35,908 nucleotides of DNA from an uncultured Cytophagales bacterium (GTDB lineage Bacteria; Bacteroidota; Bacteroidia; Cytophagales; UBA9547). A program made the position numbers and the translations under genes. Positions 24,769-32,549 of this stretch are shown here, piece after piece. Positions within the stretch are counted from its first letter, which is position 1, and each line of letters starts with the position of its first letter. Where the stretch lies: the NCBI GenBank assembly GCA_945957555.1, contig CAMFLX010000035.1:1-35908 (forward strand), in the 5' to 3' direction. The notes under the pieces were generated by a model that saw nothing but the letters and a program-made list of their open reading frames with translations, made no database searches and had not been told where the DNA came from.

Positions 24769-25692
24769 ATGATTAGTAAAAAACTACAATTTCTAATGCC
24801 CATTTGTATTGCCTTTATGGTCAATGCTCAAGATGTATTTAAAGTGCTTGCCGCCAAAGGAGGGAGTACTGTTAAATCGGCAAATTCATCAGAGTGGAAG
24901 AAGACACTTATCGGAATGAAAATTCAACAAACAGATGCTATTAAACTAAATGCTAATGACTATTTAGGACTCATACATATTGCATCAGGTAAGACGCTGG
25001 AATTGAAAACAGCTGGAAGTTATAATGTGAAAGATTTGGCGACTAAGGTGTCAGCTACGGGGAGTACGTATTCTCAGAAATATGCTGAGTACGTAATGAA
25101 CGCCATGAGCAACAACAGTGGAGGAACCAATAACTCGGTTGGTGGAGTTGTTTATAGGGATGTATATGATGTTATGATAGATCTTCCAGACGCAAAAGCA
25201 AGTACGGTAGTATCAACAAGTAAAGTGTTTGATGTCCGCTGGCATAAACATCCCAAAATAACTACTTATCTTGTTGTCGTTCAGAACATGTTCGACGAAG
25301 TGGTTTTTACTACAGAAACAAAAGATACTACTGTGAAAGTCGATTTGACAAAAGGAGACTTAGGAGACGAAAATAGAGTTAAGTTTAAAGTAGTTGCTAA
25401 GAACGCCGAGGAAAGGCTTTGGCCTGGGGATAAAGATGTTTCTTTTCATATTGACGAGACGAAGGGTCTTGAAAAAAGAAAGACAGAGTTTTTAAGTGAA
25501 GTTAAAGAGGAAACTGCTTTAAATTATCTGATAAAAGCTAAATTTTATGAATCGGAGAGTATGTTTATGGAAGCTATTGACGCTTATGACAAGGCTATAA
25601 AATTAGAGCCTAAAGTTGAGGAGTTTAAAGCCCTGAAACATGAATATCTCCTTAAGACGGGGGCAATTAGAAAAGAAGAAAGTAAAAAGTAA
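24769..25692 (+). CDS. Periplasmic FecR-like protein with C-terminal TPR-like region
   Basis: A 307-residue exported protein. The signal peptide ends near residue 20 (MVNAQ). Residues about 25-95 resemble a FecR-type beta domain: a SEWKKTLIGMKIQQTDAIKL motif followed by YLGLIHIASGKTLELKTAGSY. The middle part (about 150-230) looks like an Ig-type beta domain. Residues about 243-290 form helices in TPR style (YLIKAKFYESESMFMEAIDAYDKAIKLEP). FecR-like domains near CHASE2 genes suggest a periplasmic signal-receiving pair. It ends at a clear terminator. The FecR-like call is by pattern and is moderate. Confidence 0.65.
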   Translation: MISKKLQFLMPICIAFMVNAQDVFKVLAAKGGSTVKSANSSEWKKTLIGMKIQQTDAIKLNANDYLGLIHIASGKTLELKTAGSYNVKDLATKVSATGSTYSQKYAEYVMNAMSNNSGGTNNSVGGVVYRDVYDVMIDLPDAKASTVVSTSKVFDVRWHKHPKITTYLVVVQNMFDEVVFTTETKDTTVKVDLTKGDLGDENRVKFKVVAKNAEERLWPGDKDVSFHIDETKGLEKRKTEFLSEVKEETALNYLIKAKFYESESMFMEAIDAYDKAIKLEPKVEEFKALKHEYLLKTGAIRKEESKK

Positions 25693-25694
25693 AT

Positions 25695-25720
25695 AAAAAC
25701 CTCCGAAAGGAGGTTTTTTT
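25695..25720. terminator. Bidirectional terminator between converging genes
   Basis: A 10-bp stem AAAAACCTCC / GGAGGTTTTT with a stable GAAA tetraloop, flanked by A and T runs. It ends the CHASE2/FecR-like transcript on plus and also serves the opposing DUF3109 gene, whose stop codon lies in the T-run. Confidence 0.92.
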
Positions 25721-26288
25721 ATGGGTTTTGAGCGATTTGCAATTCAAGTTCGTTATACCATTCATTACCAAAGGCCCTAATAAGAGGATCTTTCAAAAAT
25801 TTATAAACAGGTACTTTTAGTTTTTTACCCAGCGTACAAGCGTCACTACAGATACTCCATCTGTCGTAGTTTACCGTAATATATTTTTTGTCATACTTCT
25901 TTATTCGAATAGGGTAGAGGTGACAAGAAATCGGTTTTTTGTATTTAGTTTTGCCGTCGAGGTAAGCTTGTTCCATAGCACATTTCAGTATGCCGTCATT
26001 GTCATAAATAGCGAATACACATTCTTTGCCATTTACAGTCGTAGTAGAATAGTCTCCCTCATCGTCAAGAATATATTTGCCATCTTTTTCCGCAAAGTAT
26101 TTACCTTCGCCAGACATATATTCTGAGACGATGGGATAAATCTCTTCAATAATAGGTAGTTCGTCCTCTTCCAAAGGGGCGCCGAGGTCTCCTTCTACGC
26201 AGCACGCTCCTTTACATTTTTGTAAGTCACAAATAAAGTGCTCATCTATCACATCGTCACTGATGTAAGTGTCTCCTATTACTATCAT
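25719..26288 (-). CDS. DUF3109 (YkgJ-like cysteine-rich) protein
   Basis: A 189-residue cytoplasmic protein rich in conserved cysteines: CDLQKCKGACC near residue 20, GKECVF at about 89, LKCAMEQ, ISCHLYPIRI and ICSDAC. This pattern fits DUF3109, related to the YkgJ-type putative zinc/iron-chelating families. Biochemical function is unknown. The start at 26288 (ATG, MIVIGDTYISDD) was preferred to an upstream TTG. It converges with the FecR-like gene and is divergent from the phosphoribosyltransferase gene. Confidence 0.82.
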   Translation of the reverse strand: MIVIGDTYISDDVIDEHFICDLQKCKGACCVEGDLGAPLEEDELPIIEEIYPIVSEYMSGEGKYFAEKDGKYILDDEGDYSTTTVNGKECVFAIYDNDGILKCAMEQAYLDGKTKYKKPISCHLYPIRIKKYDKKYITVNYDRWSICSDACTLGKKLKVPVYKFLKDPLIRAFGNEWYNELELQIAQNP

Positions 26289-26381
26289 AATTTGTAGCAA
26301 AGTTAGCTATTACAAGTTTTGTTGCCTATTAATTTGGCTTAAATTGTAACATTTCATTAATTTGGTATTATTTTTACGGTT

Positions 26382-26891
26382 ATGGAACAAGCTCAAGCTC
26401 TCGTGTTGAATAAAGTTCAAACATTGAACAAAATAAGTAGAATTGCCTTTGAAATCTATGAGAATAACTTCCAAGAGGAGGAAATTGTTATTGCTGGTAT
26501 ATATGATAAGGGTTATCAGTTCGCAGAACTGCTTCTGGAAGAATTTAAGAGAATTTGTACGATAAAGGTGAGTTTAATTAAAGTGAGCTTAGATAAATTT
26601 GCCCCCTTGCAGAGTAATATAGAATTGGATTGTGAGTTGGATTTTCTAAAGAATAAGACCGTCATTTTGTGTGATGATGTGATGAATTCTGGTCGCACCA
26701 TGGCTTATAGTTTGAAACCATTTTTGAATCAAGAGATCAATAGGTTACAAACCGCTGTAATTGTGGATCGGGAGCATAAGACTTTCCCCGTATTAGCAGA
26801 CTATGTTGGATATAGAGTCTCAACGACCTTGAAGGAGACCATTACTGTGATATTGGATGATGTAAACACTCTCGGTGTTTATATGGATTAA
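26382..26891 (+). CDS. PyrR-like phosphoribosyltransferase-family protein
   Basis: A 169-residue type I phosphoribosyltransferase fold. The PRPP loop VILCDDVMNSGRTM lies at 94-107 and the N-terminal GIYDKGYQFAELL (about 39-51) fits the phosphate-contacting strand and helix. PyrR proteins bind pyrimidine-operon mRNA or have uracil phosphoribosyltransferase activity; whether this one does either is unknown, and no pyr gene is adjacent. It converges with the unknown membrane protein gene, with only 3 bases between stop codons. Confidence 0.78.
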   Translation: MEQAQALVLNKVQTLNKISRIAFEIYENNFQEEEIVIAGIYDKGYQFAELLLEEFKRICTIKVSLIKVSLDKFAPLQSNIELDCELDFLKNKTVILCDDVMNSGRTMAYSLKPFLNQEINRLQTAVIVDREHKTFPVLADYVGYRVSTTLKETITVILDDVNTLGVYMD

Positions 26892-26894
26892 GGA

Positions 26895-27689
26895 TCAGGC
26901 TTCGTCCCCAGGAGAGATTTTGAAAAATACCATTGCTATCCAGACAAGATTTGCGATTACAATTAAATATACGATCCGTTTCTGCCAAAAGTCTATTTCA
27001 TATTCGTAGTCGATGATTTCAATGACTTTGAAGTGGTCGTTAAGCTTTAAATTGTTGTTGTATACAGAGCGCCTCAGTGCATCACTAAATTTCCTTTTAT
27101 TCACTTCGTCTTTGATGAGAAATGCAACTCCTTTTGGTGAGTTGATTTGTGCCAAGTAATCTTTGTGTTTTTTTCCAAAAAATATAGTTTGATACTTGTA
27201 GCAGGCCCAATAGACAATGGAGTCTGTAGAGCCCCAGTCGTTATCGACTACAGGATATGCAACATAGCTCATAGTTCCTGACCTTAGTCGGAAAGTGTCA
27301 ATTCCTCTATATTTTTCTTGGATTCTAAAATTGCTAAACTTAATGATAGAATCACTAGTTGTAATCTTGCTATCGGCTGATATTGTCGGAATATTTTGCT
27401 CGTCGACTTTATAGCGTTCAGCCTCTAATTTAAACCTATAAAAGTCTGCGGTTATCCAACTGGATAAAAGAGAAACAGTAACGCCTACCCAAAAATGTTT
27501 TCTTAAAAATAAATTATTGAAGAGTGTGGATACATAAAATACTGCAAAGGAGGTAAAGAATAATATAATGAGATCTAAGTATTTAAAATGGTGTTTTTGG
27601 AGGTAGGTAAATGTGAAAATGCTGGCATTGATTGCTAAAATGCCGAATATTAACCCTGTCCATTTGCCATTCCTAGAATCAGTACTCAT
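26895..27689 (-). CDS. Hypothetical membrane protein
   Basis: A 264-residue protein of no recognised family. Three hydrophobic helices lie near the N-terminus (about 11-30, 37-58, 65-82). A soluble region of about 150 residues follows, rich in aromatic and charged residues. One C-terminal helix ends the protein (about 237-257, VYLIVIANLVWIAMVFF). The soluble part would face one side of the membrane. The ATG start precedes a polar leader MSTDSRNGKW. It is a single gene between the PyrR-like and fur-like genes, divergent from the latter. Confidence 0.7.
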   Translation of the reverse strand: MSTDSRNGKWTGLIFGILAINASIFTFTYLQKHHFKYLDLIILFFTSFAVFYVSTLFNNLFLRKHFWVGVTVSLLSSWITADFYRFKLEAERYKVDEQNIPTISADSKITTSDSIIKFSNFRIQEKYRGIDTFRLRSGTMSYVAYPVVDNDWGSTDSIVYWACYKYQTIFFGKKHKDYLAQINSPKGVAFLIKDEVNKRKFSDALRRSVYNNNLKLNDHFKVIEIIDYEYEIDFWQKRIVYLIVIANLVWIAMVFFKISPGDEA

Positions 27690-27800
27690 AGTATAGTTTT
27701 CGTAAAATTAAATTATTTTATTTATTTATAGCAATTTTTATATTAAAACTTTTACGAGATATATTTGAGTGTGATCACTTTTTATTAAATTATATTTAGT

Positions 27801-27808
27801 TAAATTTG
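27801..27808 (+). promoter_or_regulatory. -7 box of the fur-like/STAS/purA operon
   Basis: TAAATTTG fits TAnnTTTG exactly, 19 bases before the fur-like ATG. A second exact box, TATATTTG, lies at 27760-27767. Neither has a good TTTG at the expected -33 spacing. The 138-base divergent region is otherwise AT-rich with no obvious Fur-box palindrome. Confidence 0.45.
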
Positions 27809-27827
27809 TAGCTTAGATCAAGTCATT

Positions 27828-28295
27828 ATGGCTTTAAATGAGAAGCTTTACGAAGAAGTAAAAAAAATATTTACAGCATATTTGGAAAGGAAGGAACTTC
27901 GGAAGACTCCAGAAAGGTTTGCCATACTGGAAGAAATCTATACTCGTGCTGGTCATTTTGATGTAGAAAACTTGTACATCAGCATGAAAAATAGGAACTA
28001 TAGGGTTAGCCGAGCTACTGTATATAATACACTTGATATATTGGTTGATTGCGATTTGGTGACTAAGCATCAGTTTGGTAACAATCTAGCACAATACGAA
28101 AAATCTTATGGCTCCAAGCAACATGACCATTTGATTTGTACTGATTGCCATAATGTATTGGAGTTTTGTGATCCGAGGATTTACAACATTCAGAAAATGG
28201 TTGGAGATCTTTTGGATTTTAGTATCATGCATCATTCATTAATATTGTATGGGGCATGTAACAAGGAAAAATGTGAAAACAAAAAATCTAAATAA
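27828..28295 (+). CDS. Fur-family transcriptional regulator
   Basis: A 155-residue metal-dependent regulator. The winged helix covers about 25-85 ([29 protein letters not shown]). The metal-binding region has HDHLICTDC with His99, His101, Cys104 and Cys107. The C-terminal Cys144 and Cys149 (CNKEKC) complete a structural four-Cys zinc site. Fur, Zur and PerR subtypes cannot be separated from sequence alone. It lies 2 bases before the STAS gene, and all three genes to purA look co-transcribed; this regulator-purA neighbourhood recurs, as I recall, in Bacteroidota. Confidence 0.9.
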   Translation: MALNEKLYEEVKKIFTAYLERKELRKTPERFAILEEIYTRAGHFDVENLYISMKNRNYRVSRATVYNTLDILVDCDLVTKHQFGNNLAQYEKSYGSKQHDHLICTDCHNVLEFCDPRIYNIQKMVGDLLDFSIMHHSLILYGACNKEKCENKKSK

Positions 28296-28297
28296 AG

Positions 28298-28639
28298 ATG
28301 AGTGTTCAGGGTAGGTTGATCAATGATATAGTACATGTATCGCTTTCAGGGGATTTGTTGGGTGAGAATACGGGATTGGAGTTGGTAGATTTGATTAATG
28401 TAAATTTAAATAGCAACAAACATACAAAATTCATACTCGATTTGTCTGAGGCTCGTTACATCAATTCGCAAGGGATTGGGGTTTTGATCACTTCTTACAC
28501 GAAGGTAAAGAACAAGGGAGGTTTGCTAGTATTGTTTAATCCCAGTGATCAAATTAAAAAATTGCTAGCTATAACTAAATTAGATTCAGTATTTCAAGTA
28601 TATAATTCTTTAAACGAAGCTGAAGCAGCTTTAAAATAA
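28298..28639 (+). CDS. STAS-domain protein (anti-sigma factor antagonist type)
   Basis: A 113-residue single STAS domain like SpoIIAA/RsbV. The phosphorylation loop reads ILDLSEARYINSQGIGVL, with Ser57 at the position phosphorylated in SpoIIAA/RsbV; the Asp usually before it is Asn. Partners would be a serine kinase and a sigma factor or other target, none of which is nearby. It is 2 bases after the fur-like gene and 9 bases before purA. Confidence 0.88.
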   Translation: MSVQGRLINDIVHVSLSGDLLGENTGLELVDLINVNLNSNKHTKFILDLSEARYINSQGIGVLITSYTKVKNKGGLLVLFNPSDQIKKLLAITKLDSVFQVYNSLNEAEAALK

Positions 28640-28648
28640 TTCAATATA

Positions 28649-29959
28649 ATGGCGGTAGACGTATTGTTAGGCCTGCAGTGGGGCGACGAGGGCAAAGGGA
28701 AGATCGTGGACGTAATAGCCCCGAACTATGATATTGTAGCTAGATTTCAAGGTGGTCCCAATGCTGGTCATACTCTAGAATTCAATGGTATAAAACAAGT
28801 TTTGCATCAGGTTCCTTCTGGTATTTTCCATGAGAAGATTAAAAATGTGATTGGGAATGGGGTTGTACTCGATGTGGTTACTTTTATAAATAAGGAGATC
28901 AAGGAGTTATCGGAGAAAGGTATTGATGCGACTAAGAATCTATATATATCCAAAAAAGCACAATTAATCGTACCAACGCATAGACTTTTGGACAAGGCCT
29001 ATGAGTTGTCAAAAGGAGATGCAAAGATTGGTTCTACTCAAAAAGGAATAGGGCCTACTTATTCTGATAAAATCGCTAGGAAAGGATTGAGGGTAGGGGA
29101 TTTGTTGAGTCCAGATTTCAAGACCAAGTACAATAAGTTGGTTGATGAACATAAAACAATCCTTGAGCAATACAAGTTTGATTACTTGTCTGAAGGAGTG
29201 GATGCGCTTAAACCTATGGAAGATGCATTCTTTACCGCTGTAGAGAAAGTAAGGAATTTCAAGTTGATAGAAAGTGAATATTTTATTAATGATGCTTTAA
29301 GTAAAGGTAATTCAGTGTTGGCTGAAGGCGCACAAGGCTCATTATTAGATATTGATTTCGGTTCTTATCCATATGTGACTTCTTCAAATACAATGACTGC
29401 CGGTGCATGCACTGGTTTGGGTATTGCGCCTAGTCACATCAAAGAAGTATTTGGGATATTTAAGGCATATTGCACCCGTGTTGGTAGTGGGCCTTTCCCC
29501 ACAGAACTTTTTGATAAGGATGGCGAGAACATAAGGGCAAGAGGTCGTGAGTTTGGTTCTACTACCGGAAGACCAAGGAGATGTGGTTGGATCGATATTC
29601 CAGCATTGAATTATGCAATCATGCTTAACGGTGTCACTCAGCTATTAATGATGAAAGCAGATGTTTTAGATGCTTTTGAAGAGATCAAAGTATGTACACA
29701 ATATAAAAATATCCAGGGGCAACTTAGCAATGAGGTACCTTACGATATGTGTACTGAAAAGGTAGAGCCTTATTATGAGGCTGTGAAAGGATGGAGACAG
29801 GATATATCCAAGTGTAAAGACTTTGATGCAATTCCTTCAGAATTGGCAGAGTATGTAGCATATCTGGAGAGATTGTTGAATAAACCAATCAATTTGGTTT
29901 CCACTGGACCAGATAGGGATCAGACATTGATCAAATCGGGTAAATTGAATTTTGCGTAA
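28649..29959 (+). CDS. purA: Adenylosuccinate synthetase
   Basis: A 436-residue enzyme that joins IMP and aspartate using GTP, the first committed step to AMP. The N-terminal loop GLQWGDEGKGK contains the catalytic Asp13, and His41 lies in GGPNAGHT. The GAQG segment (LAEGAQGSLLDIDFGSYPYV) and the GTP-site STGPDRDQT near the C-terminus are present. Length is standard. A 10-bp-stem hairpin follows, before the ThiE-like gene. Confidence 0.97.
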   Translation: MAVDVLLGLQWGDEGKGKIVDVIAPNYDIVARFQGGPNAGHTLEFNGIKQVLHQVPSGIFHEKIKNVIGNGVVLDVVTFINKEIKELSEKGIDATKNLYISKKAQLIVPTHRLLDKAYELSKGDAKIGSTQKGIGPTYSDKIARKGLRVGDLLSPDFKTKYNKLVDEHKTILEQYKFDYLSEGVDALKPMEDAFFTAVEKVRNFKLIESEYFINDALSKGNSVLAEGAQGSLLDIDFGSYPYVTSSNTMTAGACTGLGIAPSHIKEVFGIFKAYCTRVGSGPFPTELFDKDGENIRARGREFGSTTGRPRRCGWIDIPALNYAIMLNGVTQLLMMKADVLDAFEEIKVCTQYKNIQGQLSNEVPYDMCTEKVEPYYEAVKGWRQDISKCKDFDAIPSELAEYVAYLERLLNKPINLVSTGPDRDQTLIKSGKLNFA

Positions 29960-29968
29960 TTATAATAG

Positions 29969-29995
29969 TCCTACCCTTTATTATGAAGGGTAGGA
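29969..29995 (+). terminator. Hairpin between purA and the ThiE-like gene
   Basis: TCCTACCCTT pairs perfectly with AAGGGTAGGA around a 7-base loop. The following sequence TTTACTTTTATGG is only partly U-rich and runs into the next start codon. It may be a terminator or a hairpin masking the ThiE-like start. No TPP-riboswitch core is seen in this 45-base gap. Confidence 0.6.
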
Positions 29996-30004
29996 TTTAC
30001 TTTT

Positions 30005-30634
30005 ATGGATAAATTCAAAGTCATAGTTTATAGTGCAGAAAGCAATATAAAGGATGAGATCTATTACTTGAACGATTTGTTGGCTAATGGTTTGGTGCAA
30101 TTACATATAAGGAAGCCAAGCACTCCAAAATACGTTCTGGAAAATCTCATATTGAATATCGATCCTCAAAAACACCAAAATCTTATTATTCATAGTCACT
30201 ACGACTTATTAGCTAAGTATGATTTAAAAGGTATTCATTTTACAAAGAAATATTTAGAAAAAGCCCACCCTCTTAATGTCGAAACACTGATTAACACTTC
30301 AAGAGTGAAATCGTTTTCATTAAGTAAACCCGTTCATTTCCTAAAAGAGCTTGAATCGGTTGAGGATTATTACGAATTTGTGACCTTGAGCCCAATATTT
30401 GACAGTATATCAAAGGAAGGATATAGGGGTAAAAAGGATGAATTGTCTAATTTTAGATCCGTAAAAAGAGATGGGCTCAATGTGTATGCCTTAGGAGGAA
30501 TCACAAAAGATAATATTGCATTAGTAAAAGAGATGGGTTTTGACGGTGCCATATTGTTGGGGGCTGTGTGGAATTCTGATGACCCAGTTCGTCAGTACAA
30601 AGAAGTTTTAAATACTATAGAATCTATTGGCTAG
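30005..30634 (+). CDS. ThiE/TenI-like protein lacking the usual metal-site residues
   Basis: A 209-residue TIM-barrel protein of the thiamine phosphate synthase/TenI superfamily. Matching landmarks are VQLHIRKPS (about 31-39), GIHFTKKYL (about 76-84), FVTLSPIFDSISKEGY (about 125-140), YALGGIT (161-167) and GAILLGAVW (181-189). Compared with B. subtilis ThiE from memory, the Asn-Asp pair that helps bind Mg2+ is His63-Ser64, and the second Mg2+ Asp is Tyr83. It therefore may not condense HMP-PP and thiazole phosphate, or may do so differently. Its stop codon overlaps the start of thiD by 8 bases. Confidence 0.75.
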   Translation: MDKFKVIVYSAESNIKDEIYYLNDLLANGLVQLHIRKPSTPKYVLENLILNIDPQKHQNLIIHSHYDLLAKYDLKGIHFTKKYLEKAHPLNVETLINTSRVKSFSLSKPVHFLKELESVEDYYEFVTLSPIFDSISKEGYRGKKDELSNFRSVKRDGLNVYALGGITKDNIALVKEMGFDGAILLGAVWNSDDPVRQYKEVLNTIESIG

Positions 30635-31388
30635 AAGATTAGAATATGTTTTGTCGGTAGCGGGTTTTGATCCTAGCGGTGGGGCTGGTGTTTTGGCTGA
30701 TGCTAAGACTTTTGAGAATCAAAAAGTTATGGGTCTTGGGGTTGTCTCAGCAGTCACATACCAACATGAAAGTTTATATGTGGGTACTAAATGGCTTCCT
30801 TTTGAGGAAATACAAAGGCAGTTGGATCCATTATTTGAAAAATATAAAATTGATTGGGTAAAAGTAGGTTTGATTCAAGATTTTGAAGTACTGACAAGAC
30901 TGGTAGATTATCTCGTCTTCCGAAATCCTAAAGTGAAAATTATTCTTGACCCTATCTTAAAGCCTACTGCTGCTAAGGAGAGTTTTAGTGAGCAAATCAA
31001 TTGTGATAAGTTTCGCACGATTGCACCTAAGCTATTTATGATCACCCCTAACTGGGAAGAGATTAAATTGCTCCTTCCTGACCAAGATCCTATTGAGGGG
31101 GCATCCACACTATCGGCAGACTGTCATGTTTTTCTTAAGGGGGGACATAGAACAGAAAAGTTAGGTTATGATACCCTATTTGTAAAAAGAGGTCAGAAGT
31201 CCTTTAGCTATAAATCAAAGCAACATGTAAAGTATCCGAAACATGGCTCTGGTTGTGTGTTGTCTTCGGCTATTTTGTCAAATTTGGCAAAGGGTTATAC
31301 ATTGCATAAATCTTGTTTATTGGCTAAAAGATACATTGAAGACTTTTTGAATAGTAACTCCACTTTATTGGGGTGGCATAATAGATAA
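30627..31388 (+). CDS. thiD: Hydroxymethylpyrimidine/phosphomethylpyrimidine kinase
   Basis: A 253-residue ribokinase-fold enzyme of pyrimidine activation in thiamine synthesis. Near the N-terminus, VLSVAGFDPSGGAGVLADAK and VTYQHES (the Gln contacting substrate) are typical. ILDPILKPTA, FMITPNWEEIKLLL and the anion-hole motif KHGSGCVLSSAI near the C-terminus are also conserved. No in-frame ATG is near the N-terminus; translation most likely starts at TTG 30627, inside the last codons of the ThiE-like gene. The next gene also appears to start with TTG, 4 bases after the stop. Confidence 0.88.
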   Translation: MARRLEYVLSVAGFDPSGGAGVLADAKTFENQKVMGLGVVSAVTYQHESLYVGTKWLPFEEIQRQLDPLFEKYKIDWVKVGLIQDFEVLTRLVDYLVFRNPKVKIILDPILKPTAAKESFSEQINCDKFRTIAPKLFMITPNWEEIKLLLPDQDPIEGASTLSADCHVFLKGGHRTEKLGYDTLFVKRGQKSFSYKSKQHVKYPKHGSGCVLSSAILSNLAKGYTLHKSCLLAKRYIEDFLNSNSTLLGWHNR

Positions 31389-31392
31389 TCCA

Positions 31393-32448
31393 TTGACCAA
31401 TCATCCCAAGATATCGTTTTATCCTGGACCTTCTCAGGTATATCCTAAAGTAGGGCGTTATTTACAGGACGCAATAAGTAAGAATGTGACGGGTTACAAT
31501 CACAGGTCGGATTTCTTTATTCAAATGGTTGATAACTTGAGTACTATCTTATTCGCTAAGTTGCAAGTACCCCGAGATTATAAACTTGCGTTTATGGGCT
31601 CGGCAACAGAAGTTTGGGGAAGCCTGGCCAATTCATTTAAAAAGGTTCCGATACTTAATTTTTACAACGGCAGCTTTGGTGAAAAGTGGAGCCAGATCAA
31701 TACAAAAATAAATTCAAGTACAGTTTCGTGTAGTTTTGGTTTGGAAGAAGAACTCAAAACCTTTCTTGATTTCAAAAGAGGCATGATATGTGTCTGCCAA
31801 AATGAAACTTCTAATACTACCCAGGTTAGTAATGCAAAAATAGCAGAGCTCAGACTTCGATATCCAGATGCATTACTGGCTGTAGATGCTACCTCTTCTA
31901 TGGCTGGAATATACCTTGATTTCAATAATGCTGATATTTGGTTTGCATCAGTTCAGAAATGTTTTGGGCTTCCAGCGGGGTTGTGCGTAGTATTGCTCTC
32001 TCCCAAAGTGCAAGAATATTTTGAAGTGGTTGATCAAAGTCAATACAACAATGTGGTGGAATTGTATGAAAAGGCGAGTGTTTATCAGACTATTTATACT
32101 CCAAATGTTTTGGATATATATTTGTTGTCGAGATTAGTACAGGATATACCTAATGTTTTAGAAATCGACAAAATTATTAAAGAAAGAGCGTTGCATTGGC
32201 GTCAATTTTTTAAAGCCAATGGTTATACATTGTTCGTTGAAAATATCAATGTAGCATCTGATACTGTGCTTGCGGTGCGCTATGAGGAGGAGAAAATCTC
32301 AAGGCTAGCAAAAAATTGCGATCAAGCGGGTTTTATTATAGGTAAAGGTTATGGAGCATATTCCAAAAATACTTTTAGAGTCGCTAATTTCCCAGCTTTG
32401 CGAGATATGGATATCACTGGTTTGATGGAAGTGTTAAAGAGGCGCTAG
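31393..32448 (+). CDS. Class V (SerC-like) aminotransferase
   Basis: A 351-residue PLP-dependent enzyme of the class V aminotransferase fold. The N-terminus ISFYPGPSQVYP (about 7-18) resembles phosphoserine and alanine-glyoxylate aminotransferases. The PLP-contacting Asp165 is in AVDATSSMAG and the Schiff-base Lys189 in ASVQKCFGLPAG. Substrate cannot be told. The start is inferred to be TTG at 31393, giving MTNHPKISFYPGP; no ATG is available upstream of the conserved N-terminus. It probably belongs to the ThiE-like/thiD operon. Confidence 0.85.
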   Translation: MTNHPKISFYPGPSQVYPKVGRYLQDAISKNVTGYNHRSDFFIQMVDNLSTILFAKLQVPRDYKLAFMGSATEVWGSLANSFKKVPILNFYNGSFGEKWSQINTKINSSTVSCSFGLEEELKTFLDFKRGMICVCQNETSNTTQVSNAKIAELRLRYPDALLAVDATSSMAGIYLDFNNADIWFASVQKCFGLPAGLCVVLLSPKVQEYFEVVDQSQYNNVVELYEKASVYQTIYTPNVLDIYLLSRLVQDIPNVLEIDKIIKERALHWRQFFKANGYTLFVENINVASDTVLAVRYEEEKISRLAKNCDQAGFIIGKGYGAYSKNTFRVANFPALRDMDITGLMEVLKRR

Positions 32449-32501
32449 TGTCTCTTTTTAGGAATGCATAAAATTTAAGTAATCTATTGGTCATTATTCC
32501 A

Positions 32502-32534
32502 TTTGTGTATTTGACTTCAAATTTCATATCTTTA
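32502..32534 (+). promoter_or_regulatory. Possible promoter of pepP
   Basis: TTTG-N21-TATCTTTA: a full -33 box, one mismatch in the -7 box and two bases of extra spacing. The ATG of pepP is 15 bases downstream. Confidence 0.4.
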
Positions 32535-32549
32535 AGTTTTTAAATTCAC

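Noticed and set aside
29960..30004. TPP riboswitch before the thiamine genes
   Set aside because: The gap is only 45 bases, too short for the thi-box fold, and the CTGAGA core is not present; only a simple hairpin is seen.
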